Shown here: piece after piece, positions 1 to 9,299 of the stretch
Layout of the letters: every line of letters starts with the position of its first letter
How positions within the stretch are numbered: position 1 is the first letter of the stretch
Assembly (NCBI RefSeq): GCF_001653335.1
Contig: NZ_CP015079.1
Coordinates: forward strand, 1,364,001 to 1,428,000
Length of the DNA stretch: 64,000 nt
Reading direction: 5' to 3'
From: Nocardioides dokdonensis FR1436
GTDB lineage: Bacteria; Actinomycetota; Actinomycetes; Propionibacteriales; Nocardioidaceae
Program-made: the position numbers and the translations under genes
Notes under the pieces: generated by a model
What the model was told of the DNA's origin: nothing
Database searches by the model: none
What the model saw: the letters and a program-made list of their open reading frames with translations, nothing else

Positions 1-11
1 GTGCGCTGGGG

Positions 12-17
12 TACGGT
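12..17 (+). promoter_or_regulatory. -10 hexamer (leaderless) of pucR-type gene
   Basis: TACGGT ends 6 nt before the ATG at 24. This matches the TANNNT-N6/7-start pattern seen throughout the window. Nothing further upstream is visible. Confidence 0.5.
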
Positions 18-23
18 CTGCCG

Positions 24-1721
24 ATGGTAGGTCTTGCCAAGTTCGAGCCGCTGGGGGTGCAACAGTTGATAAGTCCCACGTACGGAGTCCCGCTGCGCGA
101 CCTCCTCCGGCTGGAGGGGATGCAGGGCACCACGGTGCTGGCCGGGCACGGTGGCCTGGACCGCATGGTGCTCGGGATCAACGTGATGGAGGTCCCCGAC
201 ATCGCCGACTGGGTCAAGCCCCACGACCTGCTCGTCACGACCGGGTTCCCGCTGGCCTCGGGGGAGGACCACCGCAGGCGCACCGTGGCCCTGACCCGGC
301 TGATCCGCGACCTGCACGCCCGTGAGCTGACCGGGCTGGGGGTGAAGCTCGGCCGGTACGTCGACTCCGTGGATCCCGAGGTGCTGGCCCTGGCCGACGA
401 GCTGGACTTCCCGCTGCTGGGGCTGCCGATGGCGTTGGCCTTCGACGACCTGCTGCGCCAGGCCTACGGCCGGATCCACGAGCTCACGGCCGGGGTCCTG
501 GAGCGCATCGACGCCCTGCACCGCGCACTGACGCTGCTGGTCCTGGAGGGCGGCGACCTCGACCAGATCGCGGCCGAGGTGGCCCGGGTCCTCGACCTGG
601 GGGTGCTGATCACCTCGACCGACGGCCGGCTGCGGGCCTCCGCGCTGCCCGAGCAGCTGCGCACCCGTCTCGAGCAGGCCGACCTGCTCGAGCCCGGCGG
701 CCGCTTCCGGGTGGAGCGCGCCAGCACCCGCCCGGCCCCGGTCGGGGACGGCGAGGTGCGGCTCCAGCCGATCGTCGCCGGCGGCACCGACCTGGCGCGG
801 CTGGTGTGCTTCAGCCCGCACCGCCCCCTGTCCCGCGACGACGTCGTCGCGATGGAGCGCGCGGCGACCGTGGCCGCGCTGCTGGTCACCCGCCAGGAGG
901 CGGTCGCGGCTGTCGAGAACAAGTACCGCGGCGACTTCCTGCGCGACGTCTTCCTCGGTCGCGCGGGTGATCGCACCTACGTCACCGAGCACGCCGCCAG
1001 CCTCGGCTGGGACCTCGCGAGCCCGATGTACGTCGTCTCCGCCGAGCTCGACCCGATGGCCGCCGACGAGCCCCCGGTCTCGGGCCGGGTGCGTCGCAGC
1101 TGGCAGGAACGCTTCGCCACCGCCTGGCGCCAGGTCTGCGAGGGCCGGCGACCGGTCATCCCCACCGTCGACTTCACCGCCGAGGTGGTGGCCCTGGTCC
1201 CCGACGGCGATCCCGGTCCCGACGGGTCGACCCCCGTGGACCAGCTGGTCGCGGCGGTGCAGGGCGACCGCGGCGGCGGCCGCCGCCCGTTCTCCGTCGG
1301 GGTCAGCCGGCTGGTGACCTCCCCGGACCAGCTGCCCGAGGCCTACCTGCAGGCCCGCCGGGCCACCGAGGTCGGTCGGCGGGTCAGCGGTGGCGGCGGC
1401 ACCACCCGCTTCGACTCCCTGGGGGTGCACCGGCTGATCGCGCTGGTCCCGGACCCGGCCGAGGCCCGCGCCTTCGCCGTCGACGTCCTCGGCGAGCTTG
1501 CCGGGGACACCGAGGAGGCCGCTGACCTGCGCAGCACCCTGCAGACGCTCCTGGACCACAACCTCAACGTGGCCGAGGCGGCGCGGCAGCTGTTCTTCCA
1601 CTACAACACCATGCGCTACCGGGTGAACAAGCTCGAGCGGCTGCTCGGACCCTTCACCAGCGACCCGCACCTGAGGCTCGACATCGCGGTGGCCTTGCAG
1701 GTCCTGCAGCTCCGGGGCTGA
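24..1721 (+). CDS. PucR-family transcriptional regulator
   Basis: Predicted DNA-binding regulator of 565 residues, the usual PucR size. The N-terminal purine-catabolism (PucR) domain spans roughly residues 25-150 (VPLRDLLRLEGM then VLAGHGGLDR). A middle GGDEF-like/CdaR segment follows, and a C-terminal PucR helix-turn-helix lies near residues 500-560 (LDHNLNVAEAARQLFFHYNTMRYRVNKLE, shown here only as landmark residues LNVAEAARQLFFHYNT and MRYRVNKLE). The ATG at 24 is supported by a TACGGT -10 hexamer 6 nt upstream, fitting a leaderless start. It precedes a nucleobase permease and a molybdenum hydroxylase operon. It is the obvious candidate to bind the TGGCA-N5-TGCCA dyads found at four promoters over the next 19 kb. 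Family assignment is firm; the ligand and target sites are inferred. Confidence 0.93.
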   Translation: MVGLAKFEPLGVQQLISPTYGVPLRDLLRLEGMQGTTVLAGHGGLDRMVLGINVMEVPDIADWVKPHDLLVTTGFPLASGEDHRRRTVALTRLIRDLHARELTGLGVKLGRYVDSVDPEVLALADELDFPLLGLPMALAFDDLLRQAYGRIHELTAGVLERIDALHRALTLLVLEGGDLDQIAAEVARVLDLGVLITSTDGRLRASALPEQLRTRLEQADLLEPGGRFRVERASTRPAPVGDGEVRLQPIVAGGTDLARLVCFSPHRPLSRDDVVAMERAATVAALLVTRQEAVAAVENKYRGDFLRDVFLGRAGDRTYVTEHAASLGWDLASPMYVVSAELDPMAADEPPVSGRVRRSWQERFATAWRQVCEGRRPVIPTVDFTAEVVALVPDGDPGPDGSTPVDQLVAAVQGDRGGGRRPFSVGVSRLVTSPDQLPEAYLQARRATEVGRRVSGGGGTTRFDSLGVHRLIALVPDPAEARAFAVDVLGELAGDTEEAADLRSTLQTLLDHNLNVAEAARQLFFHYNTMRYRVNKLERLLGPFTSDPHLRLDIAVALQVLQLRG

Positions 1722-1729
1722 GAGACCGA

Positions 1730-1744
1730 CCACAAGGAGTGCCA
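1730..1744 (+). promoter_or_regulatory. degenerate distal operator half-site upstream of permease
   Basis: CCACAAGGAGTGCCA has one good arm (TGCCA). Its centre is 33 nt upstream of the proximal dyad at 1763-1777, close to the 32-nt pairing seen at the two other paired promoters. On its own it would not be called. Confidence 0.3.
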
Positions 1745-1762
1745 GTGCTCGCTGTTGTCGCT

Positions 1763-1777
1763 TGGCACTAGTCGCCC
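1763..1777 (+). promoter_or_regulatory. candidate PucR operator, permease/Mo-hydroxylase promoter
   Basis: TGGCACTAGTCGCCC fits the dyad TGGCA-N5-TGCCA with a CGCCC right arm. It ends 24 nt before the TAGCGT -10 at 1802, so it abuts the -35 position, where activators often bind. Equivalent sites at the same spacing occur at 9210, 14228 and 19272. Confidence 0.6.
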
Positions 1778-1801
1778 GTGCTCACGTGTGAGGCGCGCCA
1801 C

Positions 1802-1807
1802 TAGCGT
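1802..1807 (+). promoter_or_regulatory. -10 hexamer of permease operon
   Basis: TAGCGT lies 24 nt after the operator at 1763-1777. Transcription would start near 1814, giving a roughly 30-nt leader with the AAGGAG ribosome site at 1833-1838. Confidence 0.5.
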
Positions 1808-1845
1808 CACCCAAACGGTCTCGGACAAGAGCAAGGAGCCTGAGG

Positions 1846-3222
1846 ATGAGCATGTTCAAGTGGGAGGTAGTGCACGGAGGCAAGACGCCGCCTCCGGGCG
1901 AGGCCGTCGGGCCGATGGAGAGGCTGAGCTGGCCACGCACCATCGGGCTCGGGGCCCAGCACGTCGTCGCCATGTTCGGCGCGACGTTCGTCTTCCCGGT
2001 CGTGATGGGGCTCGACCCCAACCTCGCGATCCTCTTCTCGGGTATCTGCACCATCCTGTTCCTGCTGATGGTCAGCAACCGGGTGCCGAGCTACCTCGGC
2101 ACCAGCGCCTCGTTCGTCGCCGGTGTCGCGGCGATCCGGGCCCAGGGTGGTGACTCCTCCGACGTGACCGGCGCGATCATGGTCTCCGGTGTGATCCTCG
2201 CCCTGATCGGCGTGGCGGTGCACGTCGCCGGAGCCGGGTGGCTGAAGAAGATCCTGCCGCCCGCCGTCACCGGCGCGGTCGTCATGCTGATCGGCTTCAA
2301 CCTGGCGCCCGTCGTGGCCGGCATCTACTGGCCCCAGGACCAGTGGATCGCCCTGGCCACCGCGACCGTCATGGTCACCGCCGCGGTGCTGCTGCCCGGC
2401 TTCTGGTCGCGGATCGCGGTCTTCCTGGCCCTGATCTTCGGCTACGCGGTCTCGTGGCTGGCCGACAACGTGATCGGCCCGATCACCTCGGTGACCCCGA
2501 TCAGCGGCGGCGAGGCCGTCGAGCACGACCGGGTCGACTGGAGCATGGTCGGCGCCGCCGACTGGCTCGGCCTGCCCAACAGCGTCCTGGCCGACGGCGT
2601 CTCGGCCGTGCACGGTCCCAGCTTCTCGCTGACCTTCATCCTGCTCGTGCTGCCCGGCGTCATCGCGCTGGTCGCGGAGAACACCGGTCACGTGCGCGCC
2701 GTCGCGGAGATGACCGGCGAGGACCTCGACCCCTACATGGGTCGGGCGCTCTTCGGCGACGGTTTCGCCACCGCTCTCGCGAGCGCCTTCGGTGGCTCGC
2801 CCACCACGACGTACGCCGAGAACATCGGCGTCATGTCCGCGACCCGGATCTACTCCACGGCCGCCTACTACGTCGCGGCGCTGGTCGCGATCATCCTCGG
2901 CCTGAGCCCGAAGTTCGGTGCGATCGTCAACGCGATCCCGGGCGGTGTGCTCGGCGGCATCACCGTGGTCCTCTACGGCATGATCGGCCTGATCGGCGCC
3001 AAGATCTGGGTCGAGAACGGGGTCGACTTCGGCAACCCGGTCAACCTGGTGGGCCTCTCGGCCGGCCTGATCGCCGGCATCGGCGGGGTCACGATGAAGA
3101 TCACCGACGACTTCGAGCTCGGTGGCATCGCCCTGGGCACCATCCTGGTCCTCGCCTTCTTCCACCTGGTCAAGGGCCGCAAGGAAGAGCTCGGTGCGGG
3201 AGAGGTGACGAAGGTCCTGTGA
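1846..3222 (+). CDS. NCS2-family uracil/xanthine permease
   Basis: Integral membrane nucleobase transporter of 458 residues, typical for the NCS2 (uracil/xanthine permease) family. It probably imports a pyrimidine or purine base by proton symport. Visible marks are the GAQHVVAMFG segment of TM1, the conserved acidic segment VALVAENTGHVRAV near residues 280-290 and GGSPTTTYAENIGVMS near residue 320, with about 12-14 hydrophobic spans. The ATG at 1846 has AAGGAG at 1833-1838. Its stop overlaps the next GTG (GTGA at 3219-3222), so it heads the molybdenum-hydroxylase operon and likely supplies its substrate. The family is certain; uracil is preferred over xanthine only because of the downstream barbiturase. 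Confidence 0.93.
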   Translation: MSMFKWEVVHGGKTPPPGEAVGPMERLSWPRTIGLGAQHVVAMFGATFVFPVVMGLDPNLAILFSGICTILFLLMVSNRVPSYLGTSASFVAGVAAIRAQGGDSSDVTGAIMVSGVILALIGVAVHVAGAGWLKKILPPAVTGAVVMLIGFNLAPVVAGIYWPQDQWIALATATVMVTAAVLLPGFWSRIAVFLALIFGYAVSWLADNVIGPITSVTPISGGEAVEHDRVDWSMVGAADWLGLPNSVLADGVSAVHGPSFSLTFILLVLPGVIALVAENTGHVRAVAEMTGEDLDPYMGRALFGDGFATALASAFGGSPTTTYAENIGVMSATRIYSTAAYYVAALVAIILGLSPKFGAIVNAIPGGVLGGITVVLYGMIGLIGAKIWVENGVDFGNPVNLVGLSAGLIAGIGGVTMKITDDFELGGIALGTILVLAFFHLVKGRKEELGAGEVTKVL

Positions 3223-4100
3223 AACCCGCCCCCTTCTCGTACCTGAGACCGACCACGCTCGACGAGGCGCTGGCGAACCTGGCGGCCGATCCGGACGCCA
3301 AGGTCCTCGCCGGCGGCCAGAGCCTGGTGCCGCTCCTCTCGATGCGGCTCGCCGCACCGAGCACGCTGGTCGACATCAATGCAGTACCGGGCCTCGACCA
3401 GGTGCGCACGGACGAGAAGGGGGTCCGGGTCGGAGCCCTCGCCCGGCACGCCGCCGTCGAGGCCGACCCGGCCGCGCGGCGGGTCCAGCCGTTGCTCTCC
3501 CTGGCGCTGCGGATGGTCGCCCACCCGACCATCCGCAACCGGGGCACCACCGTCGGGTCGCTGGTGCACGCCGACCCGTCCGCCGAGATGCCGGTGGTGC
3601 TGATGCTCCTGGGCGGCAGCGTCACCGCTGCCTCCGCCCAGGGCACCCGCACCATCGCCGCCGAGGACCTCTACGTGGGGCTGATGGAGAGCGCCCTGAG
3701 CCACGACGAGATCGCCACCGAGGCGTTCTTCCCGGCCCTGCCGGACGGCGCAGGGGTGGCCTTCGACGAGATCGCACGCCGCCACGGCGACTACGCCCTG
3801 TGCGGGGTCGCCGCGATCGTGCACGCCGACGAGGAGGGGGCCGTCACCTCCGTGCGTGCGGGCTACCTCTCGGTCAGCGACCTCCCGACGGTGGTGGACC
3901 TCACGGAGGCCTTCACCGCTGGAGCCCTGGACGAGGAGGGCCTCGACCGGGCCGCCGAACTGGCGCTGGAGTCGCTGGCGCCCGAGGGAGACATCCACGG
4001 CACCGCCGCCTACCGGGCGCAGCTGGCCCGGGTGCTGACCAAGCGAGTGGTCCGCCGGGCCCACGAGGACTGCCTGGCACGACGCAAGGGAGACGCATGA
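3219..4100 (+). CDS. molybdenum hydroxylase, FAD-binding medium subunit
   Basis: Medium (FAD) subunit of a xanthine-oxidase-family hydroxylase, 293 residues, normal for the CoxM/NdhF type. It passes electrons from the [2Fe-2S] clusters to an external acceptor. The FAD motifs AGGQSLVPLLSMRL (about residues 29-42) and TIRNRGTTVGSLVHADPSAE (about 105-124) are intact. The GTG start at 3219 overlaps the permease stop by 4 bases, and its own stop overlaps the next ATG (4097), so the subunits are translationally coupled. Physiological substrate cannot be read from this subunit. Confidence 0.93.
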   Translation: MKPAPFSYLRPTTLDEALANLAADPDAKVLAGGQSLVPLLSMRLAAPSTLVDINAVPGLDQVRTDEKGVRVGALARHAAVEADPAARRVQPLLSLALRMVAHPTIRNRGTTVGSLVHADPSAEMPVVLMLLGGSVTAASAQGTRTIAAEDLYVGLMESALSHDEIATEAFFPALPDGAGVAFDEIARRHGDYALCGVAAIVHADEEGAVTSVRAGYLSVSDLPTVVDLTEAFTAGALDEEGLDRAAELALESLAPEGDIHGTAAYRAQLARVLTKRVVRRAHEDCLARRKGDA

Positions 4101-4639
4101 GCACGCACGCCCCGACCCAGACCGATCCGGCCACCGGGGAGGAGCTGCACGACGTCCGGCTGCACGTGAACGGGATCGTGCACCAGGTGCGACTGCCGGC
4201 ACGTCGCCTCCTCTCCGACGCCCTGCGCCACGACCTCGGCCTGACCGGCACCCACGTCGGCTGCGAGCACGGCGTCTGCGGCGCCTGCACGGTGCTGCTC
4301 GACGGACAGCCGGTGCGCGCCTGCCTGATGTTCGCCGTCTCCGCGGCCGGCCAGGAGCTGACCACCGTCGAGGGGCTCGCCCAGCCCGACGGCCGCCTCG
4401 GCCACGTGCAGCAGGCCTTCAAGGAGTGCCACGGGCTGCAGTGCGGCTTCTGCACCCCGGGCTTCCTCACCACCATCACCGCGGGGCTCCGGGACAATCC
4501 CGACCCCACCGAGGACGAGGCCCGCGACATGATCGGCGGCAACCTCTGCCGCTGCACCGGCTACCAGAACATCGTCAAGGCGGTGTGCCGGGCGGCCGAG
4601 CTCGGCCGGCTCGAGCCCGACCAGGAGGACCAGTCGTGA
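4097..4639 (+). CDS. molybdenum hydroxylase, [2Fe-2S] small subunit
   Basis: Small iron-sulfur subunit, 180 residues. It has the plant-ferredoxin-type cluster motif GCEHGVCGACTVLLDG with a further Cys in RACLMF, and the C-terminal helical-domain cluster QCGFCTPG plus NLCRCTGYQNIV. All eight cluster cysteines expected for the family are present. It relays electrons from the molybdenum site to FAD. ATG at 4097 overlaps the preceding stop (ATGA), and its stop overlaps the large-subunit GTG at 4636. About 18 residues precede the conserved fold, slightly longer than common family members. Confidence 0.95.
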   Translation: MSTHAPTQTDPATGEELHDVRLHVNGIVHQVRLPARRLLSDALRHDLGLTGTHVGCEHGVCGACTVLLDGQPVRACLMFAVSAAGQELTTVEGLAQPDGRLGHVQQAFKECHGLQCGFCTPGFLTTITAGLRDNPDPTEDEARDMIGGNLCRCTGYQNIVKAVCRAAELGRLEPDQEDQS

Positions 4640-7035
4640 CCACCAAGCTCTTCGGGCAGGCCGTCCAGCGGGTCGAGGACGACCGGCTGCTGCGCGGCAA
4701 CGGCCAGTACGTCGACGACCTGATGCCCGGCGCCCTGCACGCCGCCATCCTCCGCAGCCCGCACGCCCACGCGAGGATCCTCGGCATCGACGTCGACGCG
4801 GTCCTCGACGTGGACGGGGTCGTGGCCGTCTACACCCACGAGGACCTCGACGGGGCGATGGCCGAGCCGCTGCCCCTGCTCATCCCGCACCCCACGCTCA
4901 CCCACGGCCGCACGCAGTACGCCCTGGCCCGCGACGAGATCAACTACGTCGGCGAGGCCATCGCGATGGTCGTCGCGGTGGACCGCTACGTCGCCGAGGA
5001 CGCGGTCGGACGGATCCACGTCGACTACGAGGTGCTGCCCCCGGTGGTGGGCATCGAGAACGCCCGCGACGGCGAGCTGCTGGTCCACGACGACGTCCCG
5101 GGCAACCGGGCCGCCCGGATGGAGCAGGAGGTCGGCGACGCCGAGGCCGCGATCGCCGCTGCCCCGCACCGGCTCAGCCTCGACCTCGAGGTCGAGCGCA
5201 GCGCCTGCATGCCGATGGAGGGTCGCGGCACCGTCGCCCGTTGGGACACCGACTCGCACCGGATGCAGGTGTGGACCTCCACCCAGACCTCGTCCGGGGT
5301 CCGGGCCGCGGTCGCCGCCAAGCTGGGGCTCGACCTCGGCCAGGTCGACGTGATCACGCCCGACGTCGGAGGTGGCTTCGGGGTCAAGATCGTGCACCCC
5401 TGGCCCGAGGAGCTGCTGGTGCCGATGGCGGCCCGAGCCCTGGGTCGTCCGGTGAAGTTCATCGAGGACCGCCGCGAGCACTTCATCTCCTCCGCCCACG
5501 AGCGCGGCCAGGTCCAGCACGTCGACGTCGGCTTCGACGACGACGGCCGCCTCCTCGGCCTGTCGGTGCAGTTCTGGCACGACAACGGCGCGTACACGCC
5601 GTACGGCCTGATCGTCCCGATCATCACCTCGACCCAGCTGCTGGGGCCCTACAAGCCCGCCAACTACAAGGTCGTCTTCGACAGCCTCTACACCAACACC
5701 GTCATCGTCACCCCCTACCGCGGTGCCGGGCGTCCCCAGGGCGTGTACGCCATGGAGCGCACGATGGACGCGATCGCTGCCTACCTGGGCAAGGACCGCA
5801 CCGTCGTCCGGGCGGCGAACTTCATCCAGCCCGACGAGTTCCCCTACGACCAGGGCCTGCTCTTCCAGGACGGCCGCCCGCTGATCTACGACTCCGGCGA
5901 CTTCCCGGCCTCGTTGGAGAAGCTCAAGGCGCTCGTCGGCTGGGACGACTTCGAGCGGATCCGGGACGAGGCCCGCGCCGAGGGGCGCACGGTCGGGATC
6001 GGGCTCGCCTGCTACGTCGAGGGCACGGGGGTCGGTCCCTACGAGGGCGGCCACGTGCACATCGAGACCTCGGGGAAGGTGAAGGTGTCCACCGGGCTGA
6101 CCAGCCAGGGCCAGGGTCACCAGACCGCCTTCGCCCAGATCGTGGCCGACGAGCTCGGGGTGCCCTTCGAGGACATCGAGGTCGTCACCGGCGACACCCG
6201 CCGCTCGCCGTACTCGGTGGGCACGTTCGCCTCCCGGGCCGCGGTGATGAGCGGCTCGGCGATCGCCCTGGCTGCGCGCAAGACCCGCGAGAAGGTGCTG
6301 CGGATCGCGGCGGACGCGTTGGAGACCACCCCCGAGGACCTCGAGATCGTCAACGGCGTCGTCCAGGTCAAGGGTGCGCCCGCGAGCCGGATCGAGCTCG
6401 GGACCATCGCGGTGCTCTCGAACCCGCTGCGCTACGCCTTCGACGAGGCGTCGAAGGCGGCCACCCAGTTCGCTGTGGGCGACCCCACCAAGCCGCCGGT
6501 GGCCGACGACGACGAGCCGGGCCTGGAGGGCAAGGACTTCTACTCCCCGCTGCGCTCCACGTTCGCCAACGGGATGCACGCCGTGGTCGTCGAGACCGAC
6601 CCGGACACCGCGGAGATCACGATCCTGCGCTACGCCGTGGTCCACGACTGCGGCAACCTGATCAACCCGCTGATCGTCGAGGGCCAGATCCACGGCGGCG
6701 TCGCGCAGGGCGTGGGTGGTGCGCTCTACGAGCGGATGGCCTACAACGAGCACGGCCAGCTCGAGAACGCCTCGTTCATGGACTTCCTGATGCCCTACGT
6801 CAGCGAGGTGCCCAAGCACATCGAGATCGACCACATCGAGACCCCGTCCCCGCTGAACCCGCTGGGTCTCAAGGGCGCCGGCGAGGCCGGCGTCATCCCC
6901 TCCGCGGCGGTCTTCGCGTCCGCCATCGAGGACGCCGAGGGCTTCTCCATCACCTCGATGCCGATCTCCCCGTCGGAGCTCTTCGCGCTCCGGCTCCACC
7001 ACGAGCAGAAGCTCCAGGAAGGACCCCACGCATGA
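4636..7035 (+). CDS. molybdenum hydroxylase, large catalytic subunit (candidate uracil dehydrogenase)
   Basis: Molybdopterin-binding large subunit, 799 residues. Landmarks are GGGFGVK near residue 245, the loop [11 protein letters not shown] near 360, and LKGAGEAGV near 745, which carries the catalytic Glu expected of the family. The active-site loop is RGAGRP, as in xanthine/aldehyde-type enzymes, not the AYRCSFR loop of CO dehydrogenase, so a CO dehydrogenase label would be wrong. It hydroxylates a heterocycle or aldehyde using water as oxygen source. With a nucleobase permease upstream and a barbiturase-family enzyme in the same regulon, oxidation of uracil/thymine to barbiturate is the favoured role. 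No XdhC-type cofactor-insertion gene is in the window. Confidence 0.9.
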   Translation: MTTKLFGQAVQRVEDDRLLRGNGQYVDDLMPGALHAAILRSPHAHARILGIDVDAVLDVDGVVAVYTHEDLDGAMAEPLPLLIPHPTLTHGRTQYALARDEINYVGEAIAMVVAVDRYVAEDAVGRIHVDYEVLPPVVGIENARDGELLVHDDVPGNRAARMEQEVGDAEAAIAAAPHRLSLDLEVERSACMPMEGRGTVARWDTDSHRMQVWTSTQTSSGVRAAVAAKLGLDLGQVDVITPDVGGGFGVKIVHPWPEELLVPMAARALGRPVKFIEDRREHFISSAHERGQVQHVDVGFDDDGRLLGLSVQFWHDNGAYTPYGLIVPIITSTQLLGPYKPANYKVVFDSLYTNTVIVTPYRGAGRPQGVYAMERTMDAIAAYLGKDRTVVRAANFIQPDEFPYDQGLLFQDGRPLIYDSGDFPASLEKLKALVGWDDFERIRDEARAEGRTVGIGLACYVEGTGVGPYEGGHVHIETSGKVKVSTGLTSQGQGHQTAFAQIVADELGVPFEDIEVVTGDTRRSPYSVGTFASRAAVMSGSAIALAARKTREKVLRIAADALETTPEDLEIVNGVVQVKGAPASRIELGTIAVLSNPLRYAFDEASKAATQFAVGDPTKPPVADDDEPGLEGKDFYSPLRSTFANGMHAVVVETDPDTAEITILRYAVVHDCGNLINPLIVEGQIHGGVAQGVGGALYERMAYNEHGQLENASFMDFLMPYVSEVPKHIEIDHIETPSPLNPLGLKGAGEAGVIPSAAVFASAIEDAEGFSITSMPISPSELFALRLHHEQKLQEGPHA

Positions 7036-7709
7036 AGATCTCCGGAGAGGCCGTCCTCGAGGCACCCGTCGAGCAGGTCTGGAACGCCGTGCTCGACCCC
7101 TCGGTGCTGGTGCGCACGATCCCCGGCTGCGAGCAGCTGCAGGTGACCGGCGAGAACCAGTACGACATGACCGTCACCGCGGGTGTCGCCGCGATCCGCG
7201 GCACCTACACCGGCACCTGCGAGCTGCGTGACCTGCAGCCGCACGAGTCGCTGGTGCTCAAGGCCGCCGGCGCCGGCGCCCCCGGCACCATCTCCGCCGA
7301 CGTGAAGGTGACCTTCATCGACACCGGCGAGGGCACCACGCGACTCACCTACGAAGCCGTCGCCGTCGTCGGCGGGATGATCGGCGGGGTCGGGCAGCGG
7401 ATGCTCACCTCGGTCAGCAAGCGGCTCGCGGGGGAGTTCTTCTCCTCGATCAACCGCGTGCTGAGCGGCGCCGAGCCCGAGGCTGCCCCCGCCGCGGCGG
7501 TGGCTGCCGGCGCCCCGGCTGCTCCCGGTGCCCCCGCCACGGCACCTGCCGCGGGCGGCACGACCTTCACCGCCCCGCCGCGAGGCGGCTCGGGCGGCGC
7601 CGGTGGCGCGCTGCCCGGTGGCGACTTCGTGCAGGGCGTGCTGATCGGCGGCGGCCTCGTGCTGGCCGGCGTGCTGGCCGGTGCCCTGGCCGCCCGTCGG
7701 AGGGGTTGA
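7032..7709 (+). CDS. CoxG-like SRPBCC protein with C-terminal membrane anchor
   Basis: A 225-residue protein. Residues 1-145 are a CoxG/SRPBCC fold (starts [22 protein letters not shown]). A low-complexity Ala/Pro/Gly linker (about 150-190) and one C-terminal transmembrane helix (VLIGGGLVLAGVLAGALAA) ending in RRRG follow. CoxG in carboxydotrophs recruits CO dehydrogenase to the membrane; here it could dock the molybdenum hydroxylase to the respiratory chain. ATG at 7032 overlaps the large-subunit stop (ATGA), so it belongs to the same operon. Family call is secure; the docking role is inferred from CoxG and from the anchor. Confidence 0.88.
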   Translation: MKISGEAVLEAPVEQVWNAVLDPSVLVRTIPGCEQLQVTGENQYDMTVTAGVAAIRGTYTGTCELRDLQPHESLVLKAAGAGAPGTISADVKVTFIDTGEGTTRLTYEAVAVVGGMIGGVGQRMLTSVSKRLAGEFFSSINRVLSGAEPEAAPAAAVAAGAPAAPGAPATAPAAGGTTFTAPPRGGSGGAGGALPGGDFVQGVLIGGGLVLAGVLAGALAARRRG

Positions 7710-7714
7710 GCGAC

Positions 7715-9148
7715 ATGAGCGCCCTCGACCACTTCAGCACCGCCCTCGAGATGGCCGCGGCCCTGCGGGCCCGGGAGATCTCCGCCCGTGAGCTGCTCGA
7801 GCTGCACCTGGCCCGGATCGACGAGGTCAACCCGCAGGTCAACGCACTCGTCAGCGTCGACCCCGACCGGGCCCGCGCGCAGGCGGCGGAGGCCGACGAG
7901 CGCCTGGCCCGCGGCGAGGAGGTCGGCGCCCTGCACGGCCTGCCCTACGCGGTGAAGGACACCCACGACGTGGGCGGGTGGCGCACGACGTACGGCTCGC
8001 CCCTGATGGCCGACCACGTGCCCGAGGCCGACGAGCTGGTCGTCGAGCGGATCCGCGCGGCCGGTGCCGTGGTGGTCGCGAAGAGCAACGTGCCGGAGTT
8101 CGCCGCCGGCTCGCACACCTTCAACACGATCTTCGGGACCACCCTCAACCCCTACGACCTGGGCCGCTCCGCGGGCGGGTCGAGCGGCGGCAGCGCGGCG
8201 GCCCTGGCCACCGGCATGGTGGCCCTGGCCGACGGCACCGACATGGGCGGCTCGCTGCGCAACCCCGCCTCGTTCAACAACGTCGTGGGCCTGCGTCCGG
8301 GCCTGGGCCGGGTGCCCGAGTGGCCCCAGGCCAACGCGTGGGAGGCCACCGCGGTGAGCGGTCCGATGGCACGCACGGTCGGTGACCTGGCCCTGCTCCT
8401 CTCGGTCCAGGCCGGTCCGACCCCGCGCGTCCCGATGGCCCTGGAGACCCCGGGTGCGGTCTTCGCGGAGCCGCTCGAGCGGTCGGGGGGCGCAGCCCTG
8501 GCGGGCCTGCGGGTCGCGCTCTCGGCCGACCTGGGTGGTGCCTTCGAGGTCGACCACGAGGTCGCCCGGGTGCTGGCCGACCAGGTCGCGGTGCTCGAGG
8601 GGGCGGGCAGCCGTGTGGTCGACGCCCACCCCGACCTGCACGAGGCGGAGGACACCTTCCGCACCCTGCGGGCCTGGCACTTCCAGGCCCGGTTCGGCGA
8701 CCTGCTGGCCGCCCACCCCGACCAGTTCAAGGCCTCGCTCGCCGACAACATCCGGGCCGGCGCGCCGCTCAGCGGCGCCGACGTGGCCCGGGCCTACACC
8801 CAGCGCACGACGCTCGCGGAGCGGATGCGGGTCTTCTTCGAGTCCCACGACGTCCTGGTGCTGCCGGTGAGCCAGGTCCCGCCGTTCCCGGCCGACCAGG
8901 AGTACCCGCAGTCCATCAACGGCCGCCCCCAGGAGACCTACCTCGACTGGATGCGCTCGTCGTACCTCATCACCGTGACCGGCTGCCCGGCCATCTCGGT
9001 GCCGGCCGGGTTCACCACCGACGGGCTGCCGGTCGGCATCCAGATCGTCGCCCCGCACTCCGGGGAGCGACGGCTGCTGGAGATCGCGCACGCCTTCGAG
9101 CAGATCACTCGCGTGGGAGATCGTCGCCCGGCCCTCGGCAACGTTTGA
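7715..9148 (+). CDS. amidase-signature hydrolase (candidate ureidomalonase)
   Basis: Amidase-signature family enzyme, 477 residues. The Ser-cisSer-Lys triad is visible as K81 (GLPYAVKD), S156 (RSAGGSSGGS) and S180 (DGTDMGGSLRNP); the 24-residue spacing between the two serines is as in the family. The ATG at 7715 is chosen because GGAGGGG at 7699-7705 lies 9 nt upstream; an in-frame TTG at 7706 would have no room for that site. It is the last gene of the permease/hydroxylase operon. In the pyrimidine-oxidation reading it would hydrolyse ureidomalonate to malonate and urea. That substrate is inferred from context only. Confidence 0.88.
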   Translation: MSALDHFSTALEMAAALRAREISARELLELHLARIDEVNPQVNALVSVDPDRARAQAAEADERLARGEEVGALHGLPYAVKDTHDVGGWRTTYGSPLMADHVPEADELVVERIRAAGAVVVAKSNVPEFAAGSHTFNTIFGTTLNPYDLGRSAGGSSGGSAAALATGMVALADGTDMGGSLRNPASFNNVVGLRPGLGRVPEWPQANAWEATAVSGPMARTVGDLALLLSVQAGPTPRVPMALETPGAVFAEPLERSGGAALAGLRVALSADLGGAFEVDHEVARVLADQVAVLEGAGSRVVDAHPDLHEAEDTFRTLRAWHFQARFGDLLAAHPDQFKASLADNIRAGAPLSGADVARAYTQRTTLAERMRVFFESHDVLVLPVSQVPPFPADQEYPQSINGRPQETYLDWMRSSYLITVTGCPAISVPAGFTTDGLPVGIQIVAPHSGERRLLEIAHAFEQITRVGDRRPALGNV

Positions 9149-9177
9149 CGAACGGTCGCCGGTCGGCGATGCCCGGT

Positions 9178-9192
9178 TGGCGAACAGTGACA
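9178..9192 (+). promoter_or_regulatory. distal candidate operator, HyuAB promoter
   Basis: TGGCGAACAGTGACA matches the dyad with one mismatch in each arm. Its centre is exactly 32 nt upstream of the proximal dyad at 9210-9224, the same pairing as at 14196/14228. Confidence 0.45.
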
Positions 9193-9209
9193 ACGAAAAC
9201 GCCATCGTC

Positions 9210-9224
9210 CGGCAAGTGATGCCG
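9210..9224 (+). promoter_or_regulatory. candidate PucR operator, HyuAB promoter
   Basis: CGGCAAGTGATGCCG has a perfect 5-bp inverted repeat (CGGCA/TGCCG) with a 5-nt spacer. A weak -10, TGGAAT at 9248-9253, follows after 23 nt, so transcription may begin near 9261, giving a short leader containing AGGAG at 9289-9293. Confidence 0.6.
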
Positions 9225-9299
9225 TGTTCACCGCCTCAGTTCCCGGGTGGAATGGTCCCCGTGAACCTCAGGGAACTTCCCCCAGAACAGGAGCAGCCC

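Noticed and set aside
1807..3357. Long minus-strand open frame (516 codons) opposite the permease
   Set aside because: It is rich in Arg, Asp, His and Gly repeats without any fold or motif, and lies antisense to a well-supported NCS2 gene. Such shadow frames are expected at this GC content.
4561..7065. 834-codon minus-strand open frame opposite the Mo-hydroxylase large subunit
   Set aside because: Low-complexity Val/Asp/Gly/His composition and no domain; the sense strand has complete catalytic motifs.
3219..7709. Aerobic CO dehydrogenase (coxMSL-coxG)
   Set aside because: The large subunit has RGAGRP in the active-site loop, not the AYRCSFR loop of true CO dehydrogenase; context is nucleobase metabolism.
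9177..9299. N-terminal extension of HyuA from the first in-frame start
   Set aside because: It would translate through the promoter dyads and -10, and has no family similarity; GTG 9300 has a good ribosome site.
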